Assembly: GCA_036000965.1 (NCBI GenBank)
Contig: DASYUT010000346.1
Span: 1 to 55,858 of the forward strand
Source of the DNA: Actinomycetes bacterium
GTDB lineage: Bacteria > Actinomycetota > CALGFH01
Direction: 5' to 3'
Length of the DNA: 55,858 nucleotides
Shown: positions 48,601-55,271 of the stretch, in pieces
How the letters are laid out: each line of letters starts with the position of its first letter
Numbering within the stretch: position 1 is the stretch's first letter
Position numbers and translations under genes: made by a program
The notes under the pieces: generated by a model
Told to the model about the DNA's origin: nothing
The model's database searches: none
Seen by the model: only the letters and a program-made list of their open reading frames with translations

Positions 48601-48826
48601 GGCGGCTGAGCGCCTGGCGAGAGAGGCCGTTGCGCTGGCCGAGAGAACAGACCACCTCGATACCCAGGCCGAGGTGTACGCCGACCTTGCCGAGACGCTC
48701 CGCATGGCCAAGCGGCGCGAGGAGGCGATCCAGGAGCTCGAGCGGGCGCTCCGGCTCTACCAGCGGAAGGGCAACGAGGCTGGTGCGAAGACAGTGCGGA
48801 GCGAGCTGATCACGCTGCGCCGGTGA
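45605..48826 (+). CDS. Zinc-ribbon / class III cyclase / AAA ATPase / TPR signalling protein
   Basis: A 1073-aa multidomain protein. Residues 4-21 form a zinc ribbon (CLNC...CPAC). A class III nucleotidyl cyclase domain follows at about 34-215, with metal Asp43 in LFCDIADS and Asp87 in RRGDGVMAVFG. The transition-state Asn and Arg are in VNLAKRF, but the usual substrate-selecting Lys and Asp are replaced by Thr83 and Glu, so activity or base preference is uncertain. An AAA/STAND-type ATPase domain has Walker A GPAGIGKS (260-267) and Walker B MVMFIDDLHWAE (373-384). From about 640 to the end there are helical TPR-like repeats. Such proteins are presumed to couple ligand or protein sensing to nucleotide signalling. 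Two Crp/Fnr regulators lie close by. Confidence 0.87.
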   Translation: MEVCLNCGARVQQPAQFCPACGRRLHAASHVEEFRVVTTLFCDIADSVSLDSRLELLPLQRVMDRFFEATRQVVASHGGKVGTRRGDGVMAVFGIPVPHDDDALRAVRAAADLRDALSLLRADLEQSHAVSLVARIGVNTGTVLVRSDVDSLEEEVTGHAVNLAKRFEQAASPGGILIGQETYTLVRDAVRAERSEPLRLKGVHEPVEAYRLLRVLHGKPGRARQLDRPMIGRGLDQRLLQTLFDRTIAERSCHLVTILGPAGIGKSRLVDHFLQGLGDQAEILRGHCLSYGESATFWPIMEIVTQAVGIARTDPPDVVHERLAAPLLGDLHARDIALRVAQLLGLGEEIGLPGDTFSALRRLLEALARRRPMVMFIDDLHWAEPTLLDVIEHIAEFSRDTPILLLCVARQDELFKRRGHWSGGKLNVTSLSLSPLSETEGERLVTHLLDGKQPDPEVQLYISQRAQGYPLYIEELVEELVQGGVLRLVDGRWVATGDLDEVAMPREVQTLLSAWLGRLDDEQRATLERAAVVGKQFHVADITALWPGGEPQAVATHLEALARQDLIQRDHGAVFPLPAVEGGEGYSFRHILIRNVAYDRMTEEVRARRHELYADWVERAAGDRLSQFDELIATHLNEAYHYRRRLGPADGATENLARRAGERFAAAGHRAAVRADVQLTLTLLRRADRLLPRESPTRLGVLPYLANALQAAGELQDAMRVYEELIAAAELAGDERTAMHTALARLLLVALQDLEGFLRDGRAQSERAVAAFTPLGDDLGLAKAWYVRAYADWWAGRSVEAKAAVVQARGFAQKAADRVQEATTIRLYCLILLSESTSVDEVVRYGQEALQLARSTGNRRLEASMLTILAQATAMSGDFEKARDFNKVASTITLDLGELLTRAADSVSEGLVSLLEGNLTAAEQKLRGGYNELERMGATVPQVAVAVMLARVLLRQGRYEDAGEMTRVCERLAAVHQHDVQARWRSVRAVLLAHRSELEAAERLAREAVALAERTDHLDTQAEVYADLAETLRMAKRREEAIQELERALRLYQRKGNEAGAKTVRSELITLRR

Positions 48827-48877
48827 CGACCATGCAACGCGCGACCGTGGCGGGCGGACGGGCGGTAGCATGACCCC

Positions 48878-49249
48878 ATGAGCCGCCTTCGGGGTCGGAT
48901 GCTGTGGTTGGCCGCGCTCGTCGTGGCCGCCCTGGTCCTGCTCGCCCCGTTCAGCGACGTGATCGTCGCCGTCCTGCTCGGGGTCGGCGTGCTGGTCGGT
49001 GGCAGCATGCTGTTCCGGGGCCTGGCCGGCAACCGGGGCGCGGCCGCGCCGGGCCCGCCCACCGACGTCGTGGAGACCGGCACCCTGCTGGTGTTCGCCT
49101 GCGAGACCTGCGGCGAGCAGCTGGTTCTGCTCCGCAAGGGGACCGACGCCCCGCCGCGCCACTGCGCCGAGAAGATGGTGCTGCGCCGGGTCCCCACCCC
49201 CGACCGCACGACCCGTCCTGCCCGTCCGGCGAACTTGCCGGACGGATGA
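48878..49249 (+). CDS. Small membrane protein with a C-terminal zinc-binding module
   Basis: A 123-aa protein. Two membrane segments at about 8-23 and 27-46 are followed by a soluble domain with CETC (about 75-78) and an HC pair (PPRHCAEKM, about 93-101), a possible CxxC...HC zinc site. The sequence 'LLVFACETCGEQLVLLRKG' resembles short rubredoxin- or desulfoferrodoxin-like knuckles. ATG 48878 is the only plausible start and is 51 bp after the cyclase gene. No family confidently recognised. Confidence 0.65.
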   Translation: MSRLRGRMLWLAALVVAALVLLAPFSDVIVAVLLGVGVLVGGSMLFRGLAGNRGAAAPGPPTDVVETGTLLVFACETCGEQLVLLRKGTDAPPRHCAEKMVLRRVPTPDRTTRPARPANLPDG

Positions 49250-49294
49250 CCGGCGAGCTTGCCGCTCAGAACGGGAGGTCTGCCGCCGCGGGCG

Positions 49295-49405
49295 GCTGCA
49301 AGCTTCTCTGGCGGCGGCTGGCGGCGCCAGGCCTCTGTAACGGCGCTGGCGGGATCAGGCCTCTGTGGCGCTGGCACGGCGGCATCAGGCCTTTCCAGCG
49401 CCGAA
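49295..49405. repeat. Imperfect tandem repeats between convergent genes
   Basis: Three imperfect units of about 33 bp around the motif CAGGCCTCTGT/CAGGCCTTTCC (near 49329, 49356 and 49386), each joined to GGCGCTGGC-like sequence, fill the gap before the FmdB-type gene. No gene is present in 49250-49410. Confidence 0.7.
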
Positions 49406-49410
49406 GGGCG

Positions 49411-49659
49411 CTACGCGTCGTCGGCGATGCGCTCGGCGCGCTCGCGCAGGTCGCGGAAGTCCTTCTTGGGCCGGTCGCCGGGGACCAGCCGGTCGGTGCT
49501 GGTGAAGCCCCAGCCCTGGTACTTCACGGCCACCCGGGAGAAGCGCCTGCGCAGCTCGCCGCCGCACGCCTGGCAGGGCCCGGGGGCGCCGCTCCCCATG
49601 GGCTGCAGGTGCTCCTCGACCGCGCCGCAGGCGCGGCAGGCGTACTCGTACACTGGCAT
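49411..49659 (-). CDS. FmdB family zinc-ribbon protein
   Basis: An 82-aa protein starting 'MPVYEYACRACGAVEEHLQP', with a second knuckle 'PCQACGGELRRRFSRVAVKY' and 'QGWGFTSTDR' after it. The MPxYEYxCxxCG start and two CxxC pairs define the FmdB/CxxC_CxxC_SSSS regulatory-protein group. ATG 49659 is chosen because the family motif begins exactly there. The role is uncertain; named after a formamidase-locus regulator. Commonly found near crgA and housekeeping genes in actinobacteria. Confidence 0.9.
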   Translation of the reverse strand: MPVYEYACRACGAVEEHLQPMGSGAPGPCQACGGELRRRFSRVAVKYQGWGFTSTDRLVPGDRPKKDFRDLRERAERIADDA

Positions 49660-49737
49660 CGCGGCTGTCCACAACCTTTTCCCCAGCTGGGGATGAATCA
49701 CAGGCGTGTAGTTTGGCAGGTCAGCGGGGTGGTGGGC

Positions 49738-49977
49738 TCAGGTCCAGCGAGTTGCCAACACCAGGCCGACGACGATGGGCGTGAACCCGATGGCGAGGTT
49801 GACGGCGTTCAGGTCGGCCACCGGACCGGGCAAGGCACCCATGTAGTACAACAGGATGTAGGTGAGGCCCACGGCGAAGCAGATGACGATCGTGGGACCC
49901 ACCCAGGGGGCCGACGGCTTCGGCTTGGGGCGCGGCGGCGGTTGGTACCGGCGCCGCTTGGAGCGTGACCTGGGCAT
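49738..49977 (-). CDS. crgA: Cell division protein CrgA
   Basis: A 79-aa protein. A basic N-terminus, MPRSRSKRRRYQPPPRPK, precedes two membrane helices: 'VGPTIVICFAVGLTYILLYY' (about 26-45) and 'LNAVNLAIGFTPIVVGLVLA' (about 56-75). This layout, the basic start and the WTxxx-like short C-terminus define CrgA, an actinobacterial FtsZ-associated and septum-recruiting protein. AAAGGA precedes ATG 49977. It lies back to back with a thioredoxin-like lipoprotein and close to sortase, pabA and pknB, as in many actinomycetes. Confidence 0.92.
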   Translation of the reverse strand: MPRSRSKRRRYQPPPRPKPKPSAPWVGPTIVICFAVGLTYILLYYMGALPGPVADLNAVNLAIGFTPIVVGLVLATRWT

Positions 49978-50014
49978 CGCGGCACGTCCTTTCGACAGGT
50001 GCGCCCGGCGGCGC

Positions 50015-50599
50015 ATGGGCGCCATGACCTCATGCGATCGTACCGTCTGGGCGCGGCGCCCGCTCCGGCCGCCCGGCGCCGGTCTGGGCGCCGCCCTGCT
50101 CGCCCTCTGCCTGCTCGCGACCGCCTGCACGGGCGGCCCGGAGTCGGCGGCCAGCTCGTCCGGTACGCCCGGGGCGCTTGGCTCCGCACAGCTCGTGGAC
50201 CGTACCGCGGAGCAGTTCGGGAGCGACCTCGACCGCCTCAAGGGGCGGGTCGTGGTGGTCAACTTCTGGGCGAGCTGGTGCGCGCCGTGCCGGGCCGAGA
50301 TGCCCGACCTCGAACGGGCGAGCCGGGAGCTGGCCGGTGAGCCGGTGACCTTCATCGGCGTCGACTCGTCGGACGAGCGGTCCAAGGCGGTCGAGGCCCT
50401 CGCCCGGGCGGGGGTCACCTACCCCACCGTCTACGACCGCAAGGGCATCTACGGCGGGCTGGCCTCACGCTGGTCGGTGACCTCCCTGCCGCAGACCTGG
50501 TTCGTCGACCGCGAGGGCAGGCACGCGGTCAAGATCGCCAGGCAGGTCCGGCCCGGCGAGGTGCGCGCCACGGTGGACCGGCTGCTCGCTGCGCCGTAG
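50015..50599 (+). CDS. TlpA-like thiol:disulfide oxidoreductase, probable lipoprotein
   Basis: A 194-aa precursor. The N-terminal region 'GAGLGAALLALCLLATACTG' is a lipoprotein-type signal with the lipidated Cys in ATAC. The thioredoxin domain begins at about 57 ('QLVDRTAEQFGSDLDRL'), has the redox motif WCAPC (Trp88-Cys92) in 'VVVVNFWASWCAPCRAEMPD', and the cis-Pro loop 'TSLPQTWFVDREG'. Acts outside the membrane, reducing or exchanging disulfides, for example in cytochrome c maturation or the cell wall. ATG 50015 or 50024 may be the start. Divergent from crgA. Confidence 0.88.
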   Translation: MGAMTSCDRTVWARRPLRPPGAGLGAALLALCLLATACTGGPESAASSSGTPGALGSAQLVDRTAEQFGSDLDRLKGRVVVVNFWASWCAPCRAEMPDLERASRELAGEPVTFIGVDSSDERSKAVEALARAGVTYPTVYDRKGIYGGLASRWSVTSLPQTWFVDREGRHAVKIARQVRPGEVRATVDRLLAAP

Positions 50600-50721
50600 G
50601 GGCTCTTTCCGTAACGAGCGGGTTAGGATGGCATGGCCTCGCTTGCTTCGGCGGGCACGAGCCTTGGGCGCTTCAGGTGAGCGCGAGCCCCGCGGCGGGT
50701 GGCGAGGGCACGGAGGTGACG

Positions 50722-51369
50722 ATGCGGAGGTTCCTGCGCGGGACGGGTTGGACGTTCATCGGGTTGGGATGCTTCGTCCTCTACTTCCTGGTGTACCAGC
50801 TCGTGGGCACCAATGCGACCGCCAGCAAGGAGCAGGGCAGCCTTCGCAGGGAGCTGGAGTCGACCTGGACCGCGCAGGCCGGCGTCCCGGCCGGCCGGCC
50901 GCAAGCCACCAAGCCCAGGAGCATCCCGGTCGGCAAGGGGGTCGCGCTCCTCCAGATCCCCAGGATCAAGGTCGAGCAGGTCGTCGTGCAGGGCGTCGAA
51001 AAGGCCGACCTGCGCAAGGGCCCAGGGCATGTGCCGAGTACCGTGATGCCCGGGCAGGCCGGCACGTTCGCGGTGTCGGGCCACCGGACCACCTACGGGG
51101 CGCCCTTCTTCCGGCTCAACGAGCTGGCCAAGGGCGACGTCATGACGGTGGTGACCAAGGAGAGCGTGTTCACCTACCAGGTGACCTCGAAGAAACTGGT
51201 CCTGCCAGACGACGTCTCGGTCCTGGACAGCGTGCGCGGCCCCGGCGGCAAGATCGAGCCGACGATCACGCTGACCACGTGCCATCCGCGCTTCTCGGCC
51301 AAGCAGCGCCTGATCGTCTTCGGGGTGCTGGTCGCCACCGTGCCCAACAACGGTACAGTAGCGGCATGA
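50722..51369 (+). CDS. Class E sortase
   Basis: A 215-aa protein from ATG 50722 with a strong CGGAGGTG box. A single N-terminal membrane segment (about 10-28) anchors it. The sortase barrel has 'GVALLQIPRIKVEQVVVQGV', the catalytic His121 in 'FAVSGHRTTYGAPFFRLNEL', Cys187 in 'TLTTCHPRFSAKQRLIVFG' and Arg196, matching class E enzymes (usually LAxTG substrates) of high-GC actinobacteria. Anchors secreted proteins to peptidoglycan. Its stop overlaps the next gene (ATGA). No substrate with a sorting signal is encoded in this window. Confidence 0.92.
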   Translation: MRRFLRGTGWTFIGLGCFVLYFLVYQLVGTNATASKEQGSLRRELESTWTAQAGVPAGRPQATKPRSIPVGKGVALLQIPRIKVEQVVVQGVEKADLRKGPGHVPSTVMPGQAGTFAVSGHRTTYGAPFFRLNELAKGDVMTVVTKESVFTYQVTSKKLVLPDDVSVLDSVRGPGGKIEPTITLTTCHPRFSAKQRLIVFGVLVATVPNNGTVAA

Positions 51370-52676
51370 GCCGGTGGCCCGAGGATCAGGGGGGGCGCCA
51401 GCCCGAAGGCAGGCGCGCCCGACACCCGGAGGGCCGTCGTGCCCGGCACAGCGAGGGCCGCCGCGACCGCCAGGACGAGGGCAGGCACGACCCGGACGAC
51501 ACGCTCCCCTGGCTGGCCGGTCTCGAGGACGCGTCCAGCCCCGAGGAGGACGCCGAGTGGGCGCGCAAGCTCCGGCCCAGACAGGCGCGCAGGGTCGACA
51601 TTGCGAACTCGGACGAGCCGGGCTCGCCACCGGACGCGCCCCAGGGCGCGCCCCAACCGGAGCCGGCCTTCCGTGAGCCGCTTCCCGAGCCAGGCGAGCC
51701 GGAGCTGGCCTGGAGCTTCGACGACGAGCCGGCGCCGGCCGAGCCCGGCGGCCCGGCGCGCCGTGACGCCGGCTACCCGAGCTGGGCCCACGACCTGGAC
51801 GCGACCGCGACCTGGGAGTCCGAGCCGCAGGACTGGACCGACCCGCCCAGGACCGGGCCGTCCTGGGAGCCCACCGTCGAGCCGCCGGCCCGGCCCTGGG
51901 AGCCAGAGGATCCCTGGGGCGGGCGGCCCGCCCCGACCTGGGAACCGGAGGCGCAAGCGGCCGGCGACCCGCTGGCCAGCCGGGCGGCGCCCTGGGAGGC
52001 AGGGGGGCTGCCTTCCGACACCGGGTTCGGCTCGCTGTACGCCGACCCGGACCCCGACCGGCTGGAGGCCGGGGACGCGACCCTCGAGGCTGCGCAGGTC
52101 GATGCCAGACGGCTCGTAGAGCAGGCCACGACCCAGAGCTGGAACCTCGAGCCGTCGTGGCCGGAGGAGGACGACCGCACCGGGGTCGACCAGTTCACCG
52201 ACGAGCCGGTGGTCTCGTTCGGACCCGCCCCGGGCCGCGCGCTCGAGCCGGCAGGGCCGAGCTGGGACCGCCCCGATCCCGGGTCGGCCGCGGCCGACCC
52301 GGCCACGCGGGCCTGGGAGTCCGGGGAGCGGGCCGGCACGGTCGGGGACGAGGACTGGCTCTGGCCGGTCGATCGAGAGGACCAGGCGCTCACGTCGCCG
52401 GGGCGGGGCATGCGCCCACCGGAGGGCCTCCGGGCGGCCGACCGCCCGGAGGCAGGCACCACCATCGAGGGGCGGCGAACGCGCCAGCTCGAGGGCAGGT
52501 CCCGCTCTTCGCCTGCGAGCAGGCCCGATGGGCGGCGGGTGCGCCCGCGCGACTCGCGAGTGCGGAGGCGGTGGCCCCTGCGCATGGCCGTCCTGGCCTG
52601 GATCGTGCTGTTCGCGGTCGTCTGCTGGCTGTACGTCTTCCCCTGGCTCGAGGGAGTGCTGCCGGAGAACTTCTGA
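51366..52676 (+). CDS. Long disordered protein with a C-terminal membrane anchor, coupled to sortase
   Basis: A 436-aa protein. It begins 'MSRWPEDQGGRQPEGRRARH' with about four imperfect eight-residue repeats (PEGRRARH, SEGRRDRQ, DEGRHD). A long Asp/Glu/Pro/Trp-rich region (about 40-340) follows, with recurring W-E-P or W-D motifs (SWEP, PWEP, TWEP, SWPE). A basic stretch (about 370-402) precedes one membrane helix, 'MAVLAWIVLFAVVCWLYVF' (about 405-424), and a short tail. It is tail-anchored with a cytoplasmic N-terminus by the positive-inside rule. ATG 51366 overlaps the sortase stop. No family recognised. Tight coupling suggests a role with the sortase or secretion site. Confidence 0.7.
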   Translation: MSRWPEDQGGRQPEGRRARHPEGRRARHSEGRRDRQDEGRHDPDDTLPWLAGLEDASSPEEDAEWARKLRPRQARRVDIANSDEPGSPPDAPQGAPQPEPAFREPLPEPGEPELAWSFDDEPAPAEPGGPARRDAGYPSWAHDLDATATWESEPQDWTDPPRTGPSWEPTVEPPARPWEPEDPWGGRPAPTWEPEAQAAGDPLASRAAPWEAGGLPSDTGFGSLYADPDPDRLEAGDATLEAAQVDARRLVEQATTQSWNLEPSWPEEDDRTGVDQFTDEPVVSFGPAPGRALEPAGPSWDRPDPGSAAADPATRAWESGERAGTVGDEDWLWPVDREDQALTSPGRGMRPPEGLRAADRPEAGTTIEGRRTRQLEGRSRSSPASRPDGRRVRPRDSRVRRRWPLRMAVLAWIVLFAVVCWLYVFPWLEGVLPENF

Positions 52677-52806
52677 TCGTGACAGCGGACCCGGAGATTG
52701 TCGCGAGGGCACGCGGGAACGGATACTGCCGGGCGGGGAAGGATCCGTCTCCCCGCTCGGCTCGGCGCATGGCGACAGTCCTTGGGCGGATCTGGAGGGA
52801 ACGGGA

Positions 52807-54582
52807 ATGGCCGACGTCACCACACCCTGGCTCGACAGCTACCCTCCCGGCGTGCCCGAGCACGTCGAGGTGCCGTCGACCAACCTGGCGCGCCTGCTCG
52901 CCGACGCCGCCCGCGACTTCTCGAACGCGCCGGCCGTCCACTTCGAGGGCCGGACCGTCTCCTACGCGCAGCTGGCCGACCAGGCGTGGCGGTTCGCGGG
53001 GGCGCTGGCCGGCCTCGGGGTGACCAAGGGCACCAGGGTCGGCCTCGTCCTGCCCAACTGCCCCCAGGCTGTGATCGCCTTCTTCGGCGCGCTGCGGCTG
53101 GGCGCGGTGGTGGTGCAGAACAACCCCCTGTACACCGAGCGCGAGCTCGGCCACCAGCTCAGCGACGCCGAGGTCGAGGTGGTGGTCTGCCTCGACCTGG
53201 TGTACGAGCGGGTCAAATCGGTGCGGGCGCAGGCCCCCTCGATCCGCGAGGTGGTCGTCACCTCCTTGCTCGACGAGCTGCCAGCGGTCAAGCGCGCGCT
53301 CGCCCCCTACACCAAGAAGGGCAAGGCGGCGAGCACGGCGATCGGCCGGGACGAGCCGGTGCGGCGCTGGCGCGACCTGCTCTCCGGGTCACAGACCAAG
53401 CCGTCCGAGGCCGAGGTCGACCCGGCCACCGACCTCGCGCTCCTGCAGTACACCGGCGGCACCACCGGCCTGTCCAAGGGCGTGATGCTCAGCCACGGCA
53501 ACCTGCGGGCCAATGTCGAGCAGGTGCGGGCCTGGTTTCCCGACGCGGACCCGGGCCGCGAGGTCATGATGGCGGTGCTGCCCTTCTTCCACGTCTACGG
53601 GCTCACGGTCTGCCTGCTCCTGGCGGTGCGGATCGGCGCTGCCCTGGTGCTCCTGCCCAGGTTCGACCTCGACCACGTGCTCGCGGCGGTCGACAAGTAC
53701 CGGCCCAGCCTCTTCCCCGGCGTGCCCACCATGTACGTGGCGATCAACAACGCCGTGGCCAAGGGCGGCCACGACCTGTCGAGCATCAAGGCGTGCCTGT
53801 CGGGCGCGGCCCCGCTGCCGCTGGAAGTTGCCGAACGCTTCGAGCGCTACTCGGGCGGCCGGCTCGTCGAGGGCTACGGCCTGTCCGAGAGCTCCCCGGT
53901 GGCGCTGGCCAACCCGGTCTACGGCAAGCGCAAGGCGGGCACGGTCGGCATGCCCCTACCCGACACCGAGGCCCGGGTCGTCGACCCGTCCGACCCGAGC
54001 CGTGCCCTGCCCACCGGCGAGTCAGGCGAGCTGGCCATCCGCGGTCCCCAGGTGATGCGCGGCTACTGGAACCGGCCTGACGACTCCGCTCAGGTGCTCC
54101 AGGGCGGCTGGCTGCTCACGGGCGACATGGCGGTGATGGACGACGAGGGCTACTTCTCCATCGTCGACCGCAAGAAGGACCTCATCATCGCGGGCGGCTA
54201 CAACGTCTACCCGCGTGAGGTCGAGGAGGTGCTCTACGAGCACCCCAAGGTCGCCGAGGCCTGCGTGGCCGGGGTGCCCGACCCCTACCGCGGGGAGACG
54301 GTCAAGGCATGGGTGGTCCTGCGCGAGGGCGAGCAGGCCACCCCGGACGACATCCGGGCGTTCGCCAAGGACCGGCTTGCCGCCTACAAGGTGCCCCGCA
54401 CGGTCGAGCTCCGCGACGAGCTGCCCAAGACGCTGATCGGCAAGGTGCTCCGCCGCGCCCTGGTCGAGGAGGAGCGGGCCAGGGCGGCGGCCGAGGAGGA
54501 GACCCAGCCGGAGACCCAGGAGGAGACCCAGCCCAGCCCGGCCGCGCCCGAGGCGGAACTCGGCAAGGCGGGCGGTCAGTGA
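52807..54582 (+). CDS. Long-chain fatty-acid-CoA ligase
   Basis: A 591-aa ANL-superfamily enzyme. The AMP/P-loop 'YTGGTTGLSKGVMLSHGNL' is at about 215-233, 'LPFFHVYGLTV' at about 258, 'GYGLSESSPVALANP' at about 355 and 'GWLLTGDMAVMDDEGYFSIV' with 'DRKKDLIIAGGYNVYP' (hinge, about 457-472). 'LPKTLIGKVLRRALV' near the end carries the catalytic Lys. These define acyl-CoA synthetases that activate fatty acids in two steps via an acyl-AMP. ATG 52807 follows GGAGGG. A Glu/Thr/Gln-rich tail (about 560-585, TQPETQEETQP) is an unusual extension. Overlaps the next gene by GTGA. Confidence 0.93.
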   Translation: MADVTTPWLDSYPPGVPEHVEVPSTNLARLLADAARDFSNAPAVHFEGRTVSYAQLADQAWRFAGALAGLGVTKGTRVGLVLPNCPQAVIAFFGALRLGAVVVQNNPLYTERELGHQLSDAEVEVVVCLDLVYERVKSVRAQAPSIREVVVTSLLDELPAVKRALAPYTKKGKAASTAIGRDEPVRRWRDLLSGSQTKPSEAEVDPATDLALLQYTGGTTGLSKGVMLSHGNLRANVEQVRAWFPDADPGREVMMAVLPFFHVYGLTVCLLLAVRIGAALVLLPRFDLDHVLAAVDKYRPSLFPGVPTMYVAINNAVAKGGHDLSSIKACLSGAAPLPLEVAERFERYSGGRLVEGYGLSESSPVALANPVYGKRKAGTVGMPLPDTEARVVDPSDPSRALPTGESGELAIRGPQVMRGYWNRPDDSAQVLQGGWLLTGDMAVMDDEGYFSIVDRKKDLIIAGGYNVYPREVEEVLYEHPKVAEACVAGVPDPYRGETVKAWVVLREGEQATPDDIRAFAKDRLAAYKVPRTVELRDELPKTLIGKVLRRALVEEERARAAAEEETQPETQEETQPSPAAPEAELGKAGGQ

Positions 54583-55217
54583 CGCCGGCGCCCACGCCGG
54601 CCGGGTTCGAGGGGGTGGGGCAGGGGCTCACCGTCCTCGTCATCGACAACTACGACTCGTTCGTCTACAACCTCGTCCAGTACCTGGGCGAGCTGGGGGC
54701 GGACACGGTCGTGTGGCGCAACGACGCGGGCACGCCAGCCGGCGTGCGCGCCCTCGGCGCCGACGGGGTGCTGATCTCCCCCGGCCCCGGCCACCCGCGC
54801 GACGCCCGGCTGTCGCTGGACGTGGTGCGCGAGCTGGGGTCGAGCCTGCCGGTCCTCGGGGTCTGCCTGGGGCTGCAGGTGATCGGGCACGCCTACGGCG
54901 GCCAGGTGGTTCGTGCCCCCGAGCTGGTCCACGGCAAGACCTCGCAGATGCTCCACGACGGCGCCGGGGTGCTGGCCGGGCTCCCCCGCCCGTTCGCGGC
55001 CACGCGCTACCACTCCCTGGTGGTGGAGCGCGACGGCCTGCCCGCCGACCTGGAGGTCACTGCCGAGACCGGCGCGGGGCTGGTGATGGGCCTGCGCCAC
55101 CGGCGCCATCCGGTCGAGGGGGTGCAGTTCCACCCCGAGTCGGTGCTGACCGAGCACGGCCACCACCTGCTCGCCAACTGGCTCGGCACCCTGCGGACGG
55201 CCCGCACGGCCGCCTGA
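54579..55217 (+). CDS. pabA: Glutamine amidotransferase component of anthranilate/aminodeoxychorismate synthase
   Basis: A 212-aa class I glutamine amidotransferase. 'LVIDNYDSFVYNLVQYLGEL' is the diagnostic N-terminal block of TrpG/PabA, 'GVLISPGPGHPRDAR' forms the oxyanion region, and the triad is Cys96 (GVCLGLQ), His185 and Glu187 (QFHPESV). It releases ammonia from glutamine for the PabB/TrpE synthase subunit, which is not in the window. GTG 54579 overlaps the ligase stop. The location next to pknB matches the gene annotated pabA or trpG in many actinomycetes. The two roles cannot be separated by sequence alone. Confidence 0.92.
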   Translation: MTPAPTPAGFEGVGQGLTVLVIDNYDSFVYNLVQYLGELGADTVVWRNDAGTPAGVRALGADGVLISPGPGHPRDARLSLDVVRELGSSLPVLGVCLGLQVIGHAYGGQVVRAPELVHGKTSQMLHDGAGVLAGLPRPFAATRYHSLVVERDGLPADLEVTAETGAGLVMGLRHRRHPVEGVQFHPESVLTEHGHHLLANWLGTLRTARTAA

Positions 55218-55271
55218 CCGGCCCCTACCGGGCCGGGCCGCCACGCGGGTCCGGGGCCCCGGCGGGGCCTC

